64,000 nucleotides of DNA from Umezawaea sp042738955 (GTDB lineage Bacteria > Actinomycetota > Actinomycetes > Mycobacteriales > Pseudonocardiaceae). This document shows positions 7,732-15,343 of this stretch, piece after piece (the first letter of the stretch is position 1; every line of letters starts with the position of its first letter). The notes beneath the pieces were generated by a model that was given only the letters and a program-made list of their open reading frames with translations, had not been told where the DNA came from and did no database searches. The translations under genes were made by a program, and so were the position numbers. The DNA is taken from NCBI RefSeq assembly GCF_042738955.1, contig NZ_JBHYHC010000048.1, positions 6,457 to 70,456 of the forward strand. The letters run 5' to 3'.

Positions 7732-8369
7732 TGCCCATCTCGCTCGGTTCCGTCCGCGACATCCCCGTGCGCGCGTTGAAGCTCTGCGGCCTCACCTGGT
7801 CCGGTGAGTTCCTCTGGTTCTCCGAGGCCGTCTCGAACTCGATCATGGCGCTGGACCCGGTGACCGGCGAGGTCGAGCGCCGCCTGCCGTGCGCGGGCGT
7901 GCGCACCGACCTGACCACGTGGACGGGCAACCTCGTGCAGGTGGTCGGTGACGACCGGGCGTTGCGGGTCATCGCCCCGGACAGCGGCACCCCGCTCCTG
8001 GAACTGCCCAACCCCCGTCCGGGCAACGTGCTGTGCGGGCTGGAGGCGGCCCGCGACGGCCTCTGGTTCGGCTACGAGGACCTGCGCGTGCTGGACCTGC
8101 GCGACGAGGACGGCGCGCTGCTCGACACCATCCCCGTCTCGCGGCCGGTCGCGGGCCTCACCGTCTCCGACCACTACCTGGCCTACTCGGACTACCGGGC
8201 GGGGACGATCAACCTGGTCGACATCCGGCTGCGCCGCGAGGTGGCCAGCTACGACGTCGCGGGCAACCCCACCGGCATCACCTGGGACGGCAGCCGGATC
8301 TGGTACTGCGACTACACCACCCTGCAACTGCGCGCGATCGAGGTGCCGGGCATCAGCGGATCCCGCTGA
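7731..8369 (+). CDS. Small beta-propeller (WD/NHL-like) protein
   Basis: A 212-aa cytosolic protein made of repeated beta-strand units with recurring patterns such as GLTWSGEFLWFSEA, GLEAARDGLWFGYE and GITWDGSRIWYCDY, each followed by a turn and a strand ending in a hydrophobic-acidic motif (VLDLRDEDG, LVDIRLRR). This looks like a short propeller of about five blades, or one that completes by dimerising. No signal peptide. ATG overlaps the stop of the PRMT-like gene by one base, implying a shared task such as substrate presentation. The propeller could also be a lyase-type enzyme (SMP30/Vgb-like), but I see no metal-site pattern. Confidence 0.7.
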   Translation: MPISLGSVRDIPVRALKLCGLTWSGEFLWFSEAVSNSIMALDPVTGEVERRLPCAGVRTDLTTWTGNLVQVVGDDRALRVIAPDSGTPLLELPNPRPGNVLCGLEAARDGLWFGYEDLRVLDLRDEDGALLDTIPVSRPVAGLTVSDHYLAYSDYRAGTINLVDIRLRREVASYDVAGNPTGITWDGSRIWYCDYTTLQLRAIEVPGISGSR

Positions 8370-8387
8370 CCGGGGGAGGGCACGGCC

Positions 8388-9728
8388 ATGACCAGCACGG
8401 ATTCCCCGTCACGTCGAGCGCTCGCCCTGCGCGCCGTCCGCGTGGGCTGGACACTGGTGGTGGTCATGGCGCCCGCGCTGCTGGTCGGGCTGGCGCGCTG
8501 GGCGCTCACCGGTCGGGAAGCGGGCCTGAGGCACGTCTACCGGCGCGGCACGGTGCTGCTCGTCCGGCTCGGACCCACGTTCGTCAAAGCGGGCCAGGTG
8601 CTGGGCACGCGGCGGGACGTGCTGCCACCCGCGCTGTGCGCCGAGTTGAGCGTCCTCCAGGACGAGGTCCCGCCGATGGACCGCGCGGGTACCGACCGCG
8701 CGCTCGCCGAGGCGTTCGGCGCGGAGTTCGACGACCTGTTCAACGAGGTCGACCGGACGCCCGTGGCCAGCGGCAGCGTGGCGTGCGTGTACCGGGGCAG
8801 ACTCCGGTCCGGCCGTGAGGTCGCGCTCAAGCTGCGGCGGCCCGGCGTCGAACGGGTGATGGGCCAGGACCTGGTGCTGCTGCGCCGCGGCGCGCGGTAC
8901 GCGGCGAAACTGCCGCCGTTGCGCGGCGTGCCGGTCACCGAGGTCGTCGACCACGTGGCGGACGCGGTGCTCGGGCAGCTCGACTTCGCCCGCGAGGCCG
9001 ACGCGTTGCGCAGGCTGCGCGCGAACCTCTCGGCGGTGCCCAGGGTGTGGGTGCCGCTGGTGCACCCCGACGCCTGCCGCCCCGGCTGCATCGTCATGGA
9101 GTTCATCGACGGCTTGGAGACCGGCACCGCCGACCGCTGCTCGCAGGCCACCCGCAGGAGGTTCGGGGTCTCCGCGCTCACCGCCGTCTACCAGATGCTG
9201 TTCGTGGACGGGTTCGTGCACTGCGACCTGCACCCCGGCAACCTCTACTTCACCACCTCGGGCCAGGTGGTGGTGCTGGACGCGGGGTTCAGCGTGCTGC
9301 TGACCGACCGGCTGCGGCGGCTGTTCGCCGAGTTCTTCATGAACATGGCCGTCGGCAGGGGCGACCGGGCGGCCGAGATCGTGGTGGAGAGCGCCGCGGG
9401 GCTCAAGGACGACGCCGACCTCGACGGGTTCCTCGCGCGCATGGCGGACCTGGTGCGGCGCAGCCACGGGCTGCCCGCCAAGGAGTTCAGCCTGGTCGGC
9501 TTCGCCACGGAGATGTTCGACCTGCAACGCGCGCACGGTGTGCACGCGGCGCCCGAGCTGATCTTCCCGTTGCTCTCGCTGCTCGTGATCGAGGGGACGA
9601 TCCGGGCACTGGACCCCGAGGTGGACTTCCAGGAGGCCGCCAAGCCGGTGTTGGTGAAGGGTCTCTTCGGGGCGAAAGGACGACGCGCGCCCACGGAACG
9701 GGACGGTCTTCCCAGCGAATTGCTATAG
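8388..9728 (+). CDS. ABC1/UbiB (AarF/ADCK)-family atypical kinase
   Basis: A 446-aa protein of the UbiB/AarF/COQ8 family. Family-specific features are visible: the extended N-terminal KxGQ motif (FVKAGQVLGTRRDVLP), the invariant Lys strand VALKLRRPGVE, and catalytic HCDLHPGN. Two departures stand out: the Ala-rich nucleotide loop of the family is replaced by ASGSVACVYRG, and the metal-binding D-x-G triad reads LDAGF. An N-terminal hydrophobic helix (about 18-37) suggests membrane association. UbiB proteins support isoprenoid-quinone or lipid metabolism through ATPase activity; a copy inside a biosynthetic cluster may assist handling of a hydrophobic intermediate. It sits 18 nt after the propeller gene. 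Confidence 0.87.
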   Translation: MTSTDSPSRRALALRAVRVGWTLVVVMAPALLVGLARWALTGREAGLRHVYRRGTVLLVRLGPTFVKAGQVLGTRRDVLPPALCAELSVLQDEVPPMDRAGTDRALAEAFGAEFDDLFNEVDRTPVASGSVACVYRGRLRSGREVALKLRRPGVERVMGQDLVLLRRGARYAAKLPPLRGVPVTEVVDHVADAVLGQLDFAREADALRRLRANLSAVPRVWVPLVHPDACRPGCIVMEFIDGLETGTADRCSQATRRRFGVSALTAVYQMLFVDGFVHCDLHPGNLYFTTSGQVVVLDAGFSVLLTDRLRRLFAEFFMNMAVGRGDRAAEIVVESAAGLKDDADLDGFLARMADLVRRSHGLPAKEFSLVGFATEMFDLQRAHGVHAAPELIFPLLSLLVIEGTIRALDPEVDFQEAAKPVLVKGLFGAKGRRAPTERDGLPSELL

Positions 9729-9763
9729 TTTAAGAAAGTGGGTTGACGGGTAAGAGGTGGGCG

Positions 9764-10456
9764 ATGGGGACCAAGCGGAGCTACCAGCAGTATTGCGGTC
9801 TCGCGTCGGCTCTCGACGTCGTGGGCGAGCGCTGGACGTTGCTGATCGTTCGCGAGTTGCTGATGGGCCCCGCCCGCTACAGCGACATGATCGCCAACCT
9901 GCCCGGCCTCGGCACCAACCTGCTGGCCGAGCGGCTGAAGTTCCTCGTGGAGCGCGGAGTGGCGGAGCAGGTGGACGTCCGGGGCACCGGCGCCCAGCTC
10001 GCGTACGCGCTCACCCCGACCGGCGAGGAGTTGCGCCCGCTCGTGCTGGGACTGGCCCGGTGGGGCCTCGAGTTCGTCGGTGACCTGCGCCCCGAGGACA
10101 CCGTGCGGCCGCAGTGGGGCTTCCTCGCCGTGGAGGCGATGCTGGACCAGACGAAGGTGGCCGACCGGGCCGAGCGGTACGAGTTCCGGGTGGACGACCA
10201 GATGTTCCACATCGACGTGGCGGACGGTCGCGCGGCCGCCGTGAAGGGGCCTGCGGTCGATCCGTCGATGGTCGCCAAGACCGACGCCGCCACGTTCGTC
10301 CAGATCGGCGCGGGCAGGCTGACGCCGTTGCTGGCCATGGTGACCGGCCGACTGGCGCTGGAGGGCGACATGGACGCCGTCGTGCGCTGCTGCGAGCTGC
10401 TGGGCCTGGAGACGACGGTGCCCGCGAAGCCCGTCGCGACCGCCGCGGTCGGCTGA
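9764..10456 (+). CDS. HxlR-family regulator with C-terminal SCP2-like domain (copy 1)
   Basis: A 230-aa protein. Residues 1-95 are an HxlR winged helix: CGLASALDVVGERWTLLIVRELL, a recognition helix around LPGLGTNLLAERLKFL, and a wing ending in YALTPTGEEL. Residues 120-220 look like an SCP2 sterol-carrier-type domain, a fusion known in actinobacterial HxlR proteins and suited to sensing a hydrophobic ligand. ATG at 9764 is used rather than the upstream TTG because it aligns with the N-terminus of the paralogue at 16283 and has a purine-rich site (AGAGGTGG) before it. The two copies bracket the HDxFGH/cysteine desulfurase operon. Confidence 0.85.
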   Translation: MGTKRSYQQYCGLASALDVVGERWTLLIVRELLMGPARYSDMIANLPGLGTNLLAERLKFLVERGVAEQVDVRGTGAQLAYALTPTGEELRPLVLGLARWGLEFVGDLRPEDTVRPQWGFLAVEAMLDQTKVADRAERYEFRVDDQMFHIDVADGRAAAVKGPAVDPSMVAKTDAATFVQIGAGRLTPLLAMVTGRLALEGDMDAVVRCCELLGLETTVPAKPVATAAVG

Positions 10457-10479
10457 CCGGTGAGCGGGGGAGACCGGCG

Positions 10480-11187
10480 GTGACCCGCCCCGAGGGGCTG
10501 TGGCCGGACGGCGCGGACGTGGCGTACCAGCGGGCGCGCACCGAGCTGTGGCTCGCCGAACGCGACCTGCGTGACGCGCTGGAAGCCGTCGCCGCCGCCC
10601 GACGGGCGTTGCCGCCGGGCGCGTCCTTGCCGGAGTACGCCCTCCGGGAGGGGCCCGCGGACCTCGGCTTGGACGAGCCCGAGGAGACGCGCGCGCTCGT
10701 CGACCTGTTCGGCGACCACGGCACGCTCGTCGTCTACCACCTGATGTTCGAGGCCGGGGCCGCGAGCGCGTGTCCGATGTGCTCGATGTGGGTGGACGGC
10801 CTGCACGGCGTGTCGCACCACCTCGCCCGGCACACGGCGTTCGCGGTCGTCGCCGAGGCGGGCACGCCCGAGCTGCGGGCGTGGGGCAGGCGGCGCGGGT
10901 GGGACGGTCTGCGGCTGGTGTCGGCGGGTGGCACGTCGTTCGGCCGCGACCTCGGCGCGGTGCGCCCCGACGGCTCGACACGTCCCGGGGTGAGCGTGTT
11001 GCTCCGCGACGGCGACTGGGTGCGGCACGGCTACACCGTCTTCGCCGACTGGAGCGACGAGGACAAGGAACGCGGCATAGACCTGCTGTCGCCGGTGTGG
11101 CAGGTGCTCGACCTGCTGCCGGGAGGGCGGGGCGACTGGTACGCCGCCAACGACTACGCGGGCAGGCTTCGCGGCGACCGCCGCTGA
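10480..11187 (+). CDS. DUF899-family thioredoxin-like protein
   Basis: A 235-aa DUF899 protein, predicted thioredoxin fold. The signature follows a strand TLVVYHLMF and reads CPMCSMWVDGLHG, giving a CxxC pair within the family's typical 'C-P-x-C-S' context. It is followed by FAVVAEAGTPELRAWGRRRGW, the usual region after the active site, and late residues VFADWSDEDKERGIDLLSPVWQVLD. Family members are described as dithiol-disulfide-isomerase-like but their biochemical role is poorly defined. GTG at 10480 is preceded by GGGGGAGA. Placed between the first HxlR regulator and the sulfur operon, it may handle a thiol or disulfide of the pathway; this is inference. Confidence 0.82.
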   Translation: MTRPEGLWPDGADVAYQRARTELWLAERDLRDALEAVAAARRALPPGASLPEYALREGPADLGLDEPEETRALVDLFGDHGTLVVYHLMFEAGAASACPMCSMWVDGLHGVSHHLARHTAFAVVAEAGTPELRAWGRRRGWDGLRLVSAGGTSFGRDLGAVRPDGSTRPGVSVLLRDGDWVRHGYTVFADWSDEDKERGIDLLSPVWQVLDLLPGGRGDWYAANDYAGRLRGDRR

Positions 11188-11264
11188 CGTCCTTCCTCCG
11201 CTGTGGCAACGGAATCCCGTGTGCGCGCACCGTCGTCACGGATCACCCATGCCTCCATCGTGCT

Positions 11265-11285
11265 ACTGTTTACTTGAAAAACAGT
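11265..11285. promoter_or_regulatory. Inverted-repeat operator ahead of the HDxFGH/cysteine desulfurase operon
   Basis: A perfect inverted repeat, ACTGTTT (11265-11271), 7-nt spacer, AAACAGT (11279-11285), lies 32 nt upstream of the GTG start. TACTGT at 11264-11269 could serve as the -10 element, so the repeat would cover the transcription start, the classic position for repression. The neighbouring HxlR-type regulators are the obvious candidates to bind here. Confidence 0.55.
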
Positions 11286-11316
11286 GTTCATTCTGGAGGA
11301 GTGAGCGGGAGGCGCC

Positions 11317-12093
11317 GTGGCACGTGGTCTCCGGTCGACGGCCGATTTCGACGCCGTGATGCGGTCCTACGTCGAGGGGCACCCGCAGCTTTCCGGCACG
11401 TCGGTCGAGCAGTTGGCGGCCCCGAAGCTCACCGTCGACGAACGGTTCTGCCGTGACATGGCCGACCTGTTCGACCGCGCGCCGATGCTCGACTGGACCG
11501 ACGACCTCGTGGAACGCTACGAGATGTTCAAGCGGGAGAACCTGAAGCAGTACCGGGTGATCCGAGCCGAGGGTCTCGACGTGCGGCCGTGGAACGCCCC
11601 CCGCGGTCCGTACCGCGACTCGCGCCACCTCGTGCGGAGCGTGCGCGAGACGGGTGTGCTCCGCGTCCACCTCACCAGCGCGGGCCACGGACCCGGACCG
11701 GCGACCGGCTTCCACCCGCTGCGCACGCCGTCCGGCGTCGTCGAGCACGGCGTGGAGTTGACCCACAACGACGTCTTCCGGGTGGTGCACGACGTCTTCG
11801 GCCACGTCGTGCGGGGCAACGGCTTCGGCCCGCGCGGTGAGTTCCGCGCCGCCCGCGCGCACCTCGCGATGTACCCGGCGGCGGTGGGCCCGGTGCTGGT
11901 GGTCGAGCAGGTCGCGCAGATCTGCTGGTTCTTCTACGGCCCGCACCTGCGCGTCGACGGCCGCCTGCCGACGAGGGGCGAACCGGGCTACACGCCGCCC
12001 GACCGCCGCCCGTACGCCGAGCAGAAGGTGTTCCCGCTGGAGCGGCACCACGTCGCGCGGTTCCTGGGCCAGTTCAAGGAGGAGCACGGATGA
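11317..12093 (+). CDS. HDxFGH non-heme-iron-like protein, remote aromatic amino acid hydroxylase relative
   Basis: A 258-aa protein I cannot place in a named family. Its core contains HDVFGH (H158-H163), and E197 in VVEQVAQICWFFYGP follows 34 residues after the second His. Pterin-dependent aromatic amino acid hydroxylases hold iron with H-x4-H and a Glu about 40 residues on, with a matching H-D/E-x-F-G-H sequence, and bacterial phenylalanine hydroxylases are of similar size (about 260-300 aa). Outside this core I see little resemblance and no obvious pterin-binding segment. H182 (ARAHLAMY) is another possible ligand. GTG start with GGGAGG upstream. The stop overlaps the ATG of the cysteine desulfurase gene, so the two are coupled. 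Likely an iron enzyme acting on an amino-acid-like substrate; unproven. Confidence 0.7.
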   Translation: MARGLRSTADFDAVMRSYVEGHPQLSGTSVEQLAAPKLTVDERFCRDMADLFDRAPMLDWTDDLVERYEMFKRENLKQYRVIRAEGLDVRPWNAPRGPYRDSRHLVRSVRETGVLRVHLTSAGHGPGPATGFHPLRTPSGVVEHGVELTHNDVFRVVHDVFGHVVRGNGFGPRGEFRAARAHLAMYPAAVGPVLVVEQVAQICWFFYGPHLRVDGRLPTRGEPGYTPPDRRPYAEQKVFPLERHHVARFLGQFKEEHG

Positions 12094-13349
12094 CGCACAT
12101 CCTCGGTCGGACCCTGCCCGCCTCGGTGCGGGCCGACTTCCCGATCCTCGCCACCCGACCCGGCGCCTACCTGGACAACGCCGCGACCACGCACAAACCG
12201 CGGGCGGTGCTCGACGCGCTGGTCGAGTACTACACGACGGCGAACAGCAACGTCGGTCGCGGCTACCACGAGCTGGGCCGCCTCTCCACCGACGTGTACG
12301 AGCGGGCGCGCCAAGACATGCGGCTGGCGCTGGGCGCGGCACAGCCGGAGGAGGTCGTGTTCACCACCGGCACCACCGACGCCGTCAACGCGGTCGTCGA
12401 CGGACTCGGCCGTCGTCTGCTCGGCCCCGGCCGGGCGGTGCTGGTCAGCGGCATGGAGCACAACTCGAACCTGCTGCCCTGGCGCAGGCTCGCCGAGGAG
12501 ACCGGGGGCGAGCTGCTCACGGCGCCGGTGGACCGCCACGGCCGGGTGGACCTGGACGCGTTCACCGCGCTGCTCGGCCCGAAGGTGGGGCTCGTGGCGG
12601 TGTCGCACGTGTCGAACGTGCTCGGCACCGTCAACCCGGTCGCGGACCTGGTCGCGGCCGCGCACCGGCACGGCGCGCTGGTGCTGGTGGACGGCGCGCA
12701 GGCGGTTCCGCACCGGCCGGTGGACGTGCGCGAGCTCGACGCCGACTTCTACTGCTTCTCCGCGCACAAGGTGTACGGGCCGATGGGCACCGGTGTGCTG
12801 TACGGCAAGCGGGAGCTGCTGGACGACCTGCGGCCGCCCCGAGTCGGCGGCGGCACGGTGAAGGGCGTGAGCGCCGTCGACCCGGTGCGCTACGTGCCGG
12901 TGCCGCAGAGGTTGGAGGCGGGCACGCCGAACGTGGCGGGAGCGGTCGGGCTCGCCGCCGCGCTGCGCTACCTCGACGGTCTCGGCCGGGACGCGGTGCG
13001 CGCCCACGACGAGCACCTCGTGCGCTACGCGGTGCGCGAGCTGGGAGAGCTGCCCGGAGTGCGGGTGATCGGCGCGCCCCAGGAGACGCCGAGCGGCATC
13101 GTGTCGATCGTCGTCGACGGCGTCCACCCCTACGACGTGGGCGGGCACCTGGACCAGCACGGCATCGCGGTGCGCAGCGGAGTGCACTGCGCCAGCACGT
13201 TCCTCGACGCGCTCGGCCTGCTCGGCACGGTCCGGCTGTCGTTCGCCGTGTACAACACCGAGTCCGATGTGGACGCCGTCGTCGACGCGCTCGCCACCGT
13301 GCGCCCCGGCGTCTGGACGAACGAGCACCCCACCACCCGTTTCCTGTGA
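12090..13349 (+). CDS. SufS-like cysteine desulfurase / selenocysteine lyase-type PLP enzyme
   Basis: A 419-aa class V aminotransferase-fold enzyme. PLP-binding Lys is K227 in FSAHKVYGPMGTG, and the persulfide-forming Cys is C367 in VRSGVHCAS, within the group II (SufS-type) context R-x-G-x-H-C. Early YLDNAATTHKP and EHNSNLLPW are diagnostic of the family. No SufE, SufU or Fe-S assembly genes are nearby, so it is unlikely to be the housekeeping enzyme. It is coupled (ATGA) to the HDxFGH gene and followed by a methyltransferase. The position suggests delivery of sulfur to a pathway product, or cleavage of a pathway cysteine conjugate. Confidence 0.9.
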   Translation: MTHILGRTLPASVRADFPILATRPGAYLDNAATTHKPRAVLDALVEYYTTANSNVGRGYHELGRLSTDVYERARQDMRLALGAAQPEEVVFTTGTTDAVNAVVDGLGRRLLGPGRAVLVSGMEHNSNLLPWRRLAEETGGELLTAPVDRHGRVDLDAFTALLGPKVGLVAVSHVSNVLGTVNPVADLVAAAHRHGALVLVDGAQAVPHRPVDVRELDADFYCFSAHKVYGPMGTGVLYGKRELLDDLRPPRVGGGTVKGVSAVDPVRYVPVPQRLEAGTPNVAGAVGLAAALRYLDGLGRDAVRAHDEHLVRYAVRELGELPGVRVIGAPQETPSGIVSIVVDGVHPYDVGGHLDQHGIAVRSGVHCASTFLDALGLLGTVRLSFAVYNTESDVDAVVDALATVRPGVWTNEHPTTRFL

Positions 13350-13365
13350 CACCAGAGGGGGACCG

Positions 13366-14211
13366 ATGGCCACGACCGGAGAGCTGGAGTCCATCCGCGC
13401 CGAGCAGGCCGCGATCTGGGACGCCGTGAGCGACGGCTGGCTCGCGTGGAGCGAGGACTTCGAACGCGCGGCCGCGGTGGTGACGGCCGAGCTGGTGCGG
13501 CTGGGCGGGGTGGCGTCGGGGCAGTCCGTCCTGGACTTCGGCACCGGACTCGGCGAACCGGCGTTGACCGCGGCCGACGTCGTCGGCGCCTCCGGTGAGG
13601 TGGTGGGCGTGGACCTGTCGCCGCGCATGGTGCGACGGGCCCGCGCGCGTGCGGGAGGACGGCCCGGTGTCCGGTTCGTGGTCGGTGGGGCGGAGGCCGC
13701 TCCCGGTGATCACGACGTGGTGCTGAGCCGCTGGGCGATCCCGTTCGCGGGCGACAGGGACGGGCTGTTCCGCGCGTTGCGGACCGCGTTGCGACCCGGC
13801 GGGGTGCTGGCCGCGGCCGTGTGGGGACCGCCGGCCGAGGTGCCGATGATCGCGCTCGGCTTCGGCGTGGTGGGCCGGTTGCTGGAGTTCGGCCCGCCAC
13901 CGCCGGGACCCGGTCCCTTCACCCTCGCCGACCCCGAGGCGCTGCGCGCGGAACCCGTCGAGGCGGGGTTCCGCGACGTGGCGGTGACCGAGGTGGTGGT
14001 CGACTTCCGCCTCCCCTCACCGCGGGCGTTCGCGGACTTCGCGCTCGACGTGCTGCCACCGCGGCCCCGCGGCGCGCTGCGCGGGAAGTACGGCGGTGAA
14101 CGCCACCCGGAAGTGCTCGCAGCGCTGGAGGAGGCCGTCGAGCGGTTCCGCGACGACGACGGCGGTGTGCGCCTGCCGTCCCGCTGCCTGCTCCTGCGTG
14201 CCGTCGCATGA
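13366..14211 (+). CDS. Class I SAM-dependent methyltransferase
   Basis: A 281-aa UbiE/Methyltransf_11-type enzyme with motif I VLDFGTGLGEPALTAAD, the ribose-binding acid in VVGVDLSPRMV, and post-I/motif II around HDVVLSRWAIPF. ATG at 13366 has an AGAGGGGG site. It is the third gene of the sulfur operon and its stop overlaps the start of the PLP lyase/synthase gene (ATGA). Given the thiol-generating neighbour, S-methylation is an attractive guess, but O- or N-methylation cannot be excluded from sequence. Confidence 0.85.
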   Translation: MATTGELESIRAEQAAIWDAVSDGWLAWSEDFERAAAVVTAELVRLGGVASGQSVLDFGTGLGEPALTAADVVGASGEVVGVDLSPRMVRRARARAGGRPGVRFVVGGAEAAPGDHDVVLSRWAIPFAGDRDGLFRALRTALRPGGVLAAAVWGPPAEVPMIALGFGVVGRLLEFGPPPPGPGPFTLADPEALRAEPVEAGFRDVAVTEVVVDFRLPSPRAFADFALDVLPPRPRGALRGKYGGERHPEVLAALEEAVERFRDDDGGVRLPSRCLLLRAVA

Positions 14212-15332
14212 GGTTCGACACCCGGCTGGTGCACGTGGGCCAGGAGCCGCAGCCCGGCACCGGTGACGTCGTCCCGCCGCTGCACCTGGCCTCCACCTAC
14301 GAACGCGACGTGCAGGACCCGGTGCGCTGGTTCTACGGCCGAGGTGAGAACCCCACCCGCGAAGGCCTGGAACGCTGCCTCGCCGCGCTGGAGGACGTGC
14401 GGTTCGCGTCGGTGTTCTCGTCCGGCCAGGCCGCGGGCGCCACGGCGCTGGCCGCACTCGGGCGGAGGCGCGTGATCGTCGCCGACGACGTCTACGGCGG
14501 CACGCACTCGTTGATGAACACGCTGACCGGGGTCGACGTGCGCTACGAGGACCTGGCCGACCCCGAGGTGGTGGACCGGGTGTTCGCGGGCGACGCCGCC
14601 GACGCGCTGGTGTGGGTGGAGACGCCGACGAACCCGCTGCTCAAGGTGGTCGACCTGGCCGAGGTGACCCGACGCGCGCACGAGGTGGGCGCCGTGGTGC
14701 TGGTCGACAACACGCTCGCCGGGCCCGTGCTGCAACAGCCGCTGAGGTGCGGGGCGGACGTGACGCTCTACAGCACCACCAAGTCCGTCGCAGGCCACCT
14801 CGACGTGCTGGGCGGGGCGCTCGTGCACGACCGGGACGACCTGCACGAGGCGTTCACCGCGCACCGCACCGCCGTCGGCAGCGTGCCGGGACCGTTCGAC
14901 TGCTTCCTGGTCCACCGGGGGCTCAAGACGTTGTCCCTGCGCACCGGCAGGCAGGTCGCCACCACCGAGAGGCTCGTGGCCGCGCTGCTCGCGTCGCCCG
15001 CCGTCGCCGAGGTGCGCTACCCGGGACTGCCCGCGCATCCGGGGCACGCGGTGGCCGCCCGGCAGATGGCCGGGTTCGGGTCGCTGGTGTCGTTCCGGTA
15101 CCGCCACGACGTGGACGGGCTGCTCGGCAGGCTGCGGTTGTTCGCCAACGCCGTCAGCCTCGGCGGCGTGCGCTCGCTCGCCCAGTGCCCGGCCGCCACC
15201 ACGCACCGTCCCGTACCCGCGGACGTGCGGGAACGCCTGGGCATCACCGCCGACCTGGTGCGGGTGTCGGTCGGCATCGAGGACCCGGACGACCTGCTCG
15301 AGGACCTCGCGCGGGCGTTGCACCCCAACTGA
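14208..15332 (+). CDS. Cystathionine gamma-lyase/synthase-type PLP enzyme (Cys/Met metabolism family)
   Basis: A 374-aa member of the Cys_Met_Meta_PP family. The PLP Lys is K192 in LYSTTKSVAGHLDV, preceded by the cofactor Asp in VVLVDNTLAGPV; the substrate-side YGRGENPTREGLE and SSGQAAGATA segments are typical. The family includes cystathionine gamma-synthase, gamma-lyase, methionine gamma-lyase and O-acetylhomoserine sulfhydrylase, and motifs alone do not separate these. Overlap with the methyltransferase gene and an 11-nt gap to homocysteine S-methyltransferase favour a role in homocysteine/cysteine interconversion for SAM recycling, or in C-S cleavage of a pathway intermediate. Confidence 0.88.
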   Translation: MRFDTRLVHVGQEPQPGTGDVVPPLHLASTYERDVQDPVRWFYGRGENPTREGLERCLAALEDVRFASVFSSGQAAGATALAALGRRRVIVADDVYGGTHSLMNTLTGVDVRYEDLADPEVVDRVFAGDAADALVWVETPTNPLLKVVDLAEVTRRAHEVGAVVLVDNTLAGPVLQQPLRCGADVTLYSTTKSVAGHLDVLGGALVHDRDDLHEAFTAHRTAVGSVPGPFDCFLVHRGLKTLSLRTGRQVATTERLVAALLASPAVAEVRYPGLPAHPGHAVAARQMAGFGSLVSFRYRHDVDGLLGRLRLFANAVSLGGVRSLAQCPAATTHRPVPADVRERLGITADLVRVSVGIEDPDDLLEDLARALHPN

Positions 15333-15343
15333 CGGAGGAGCGC

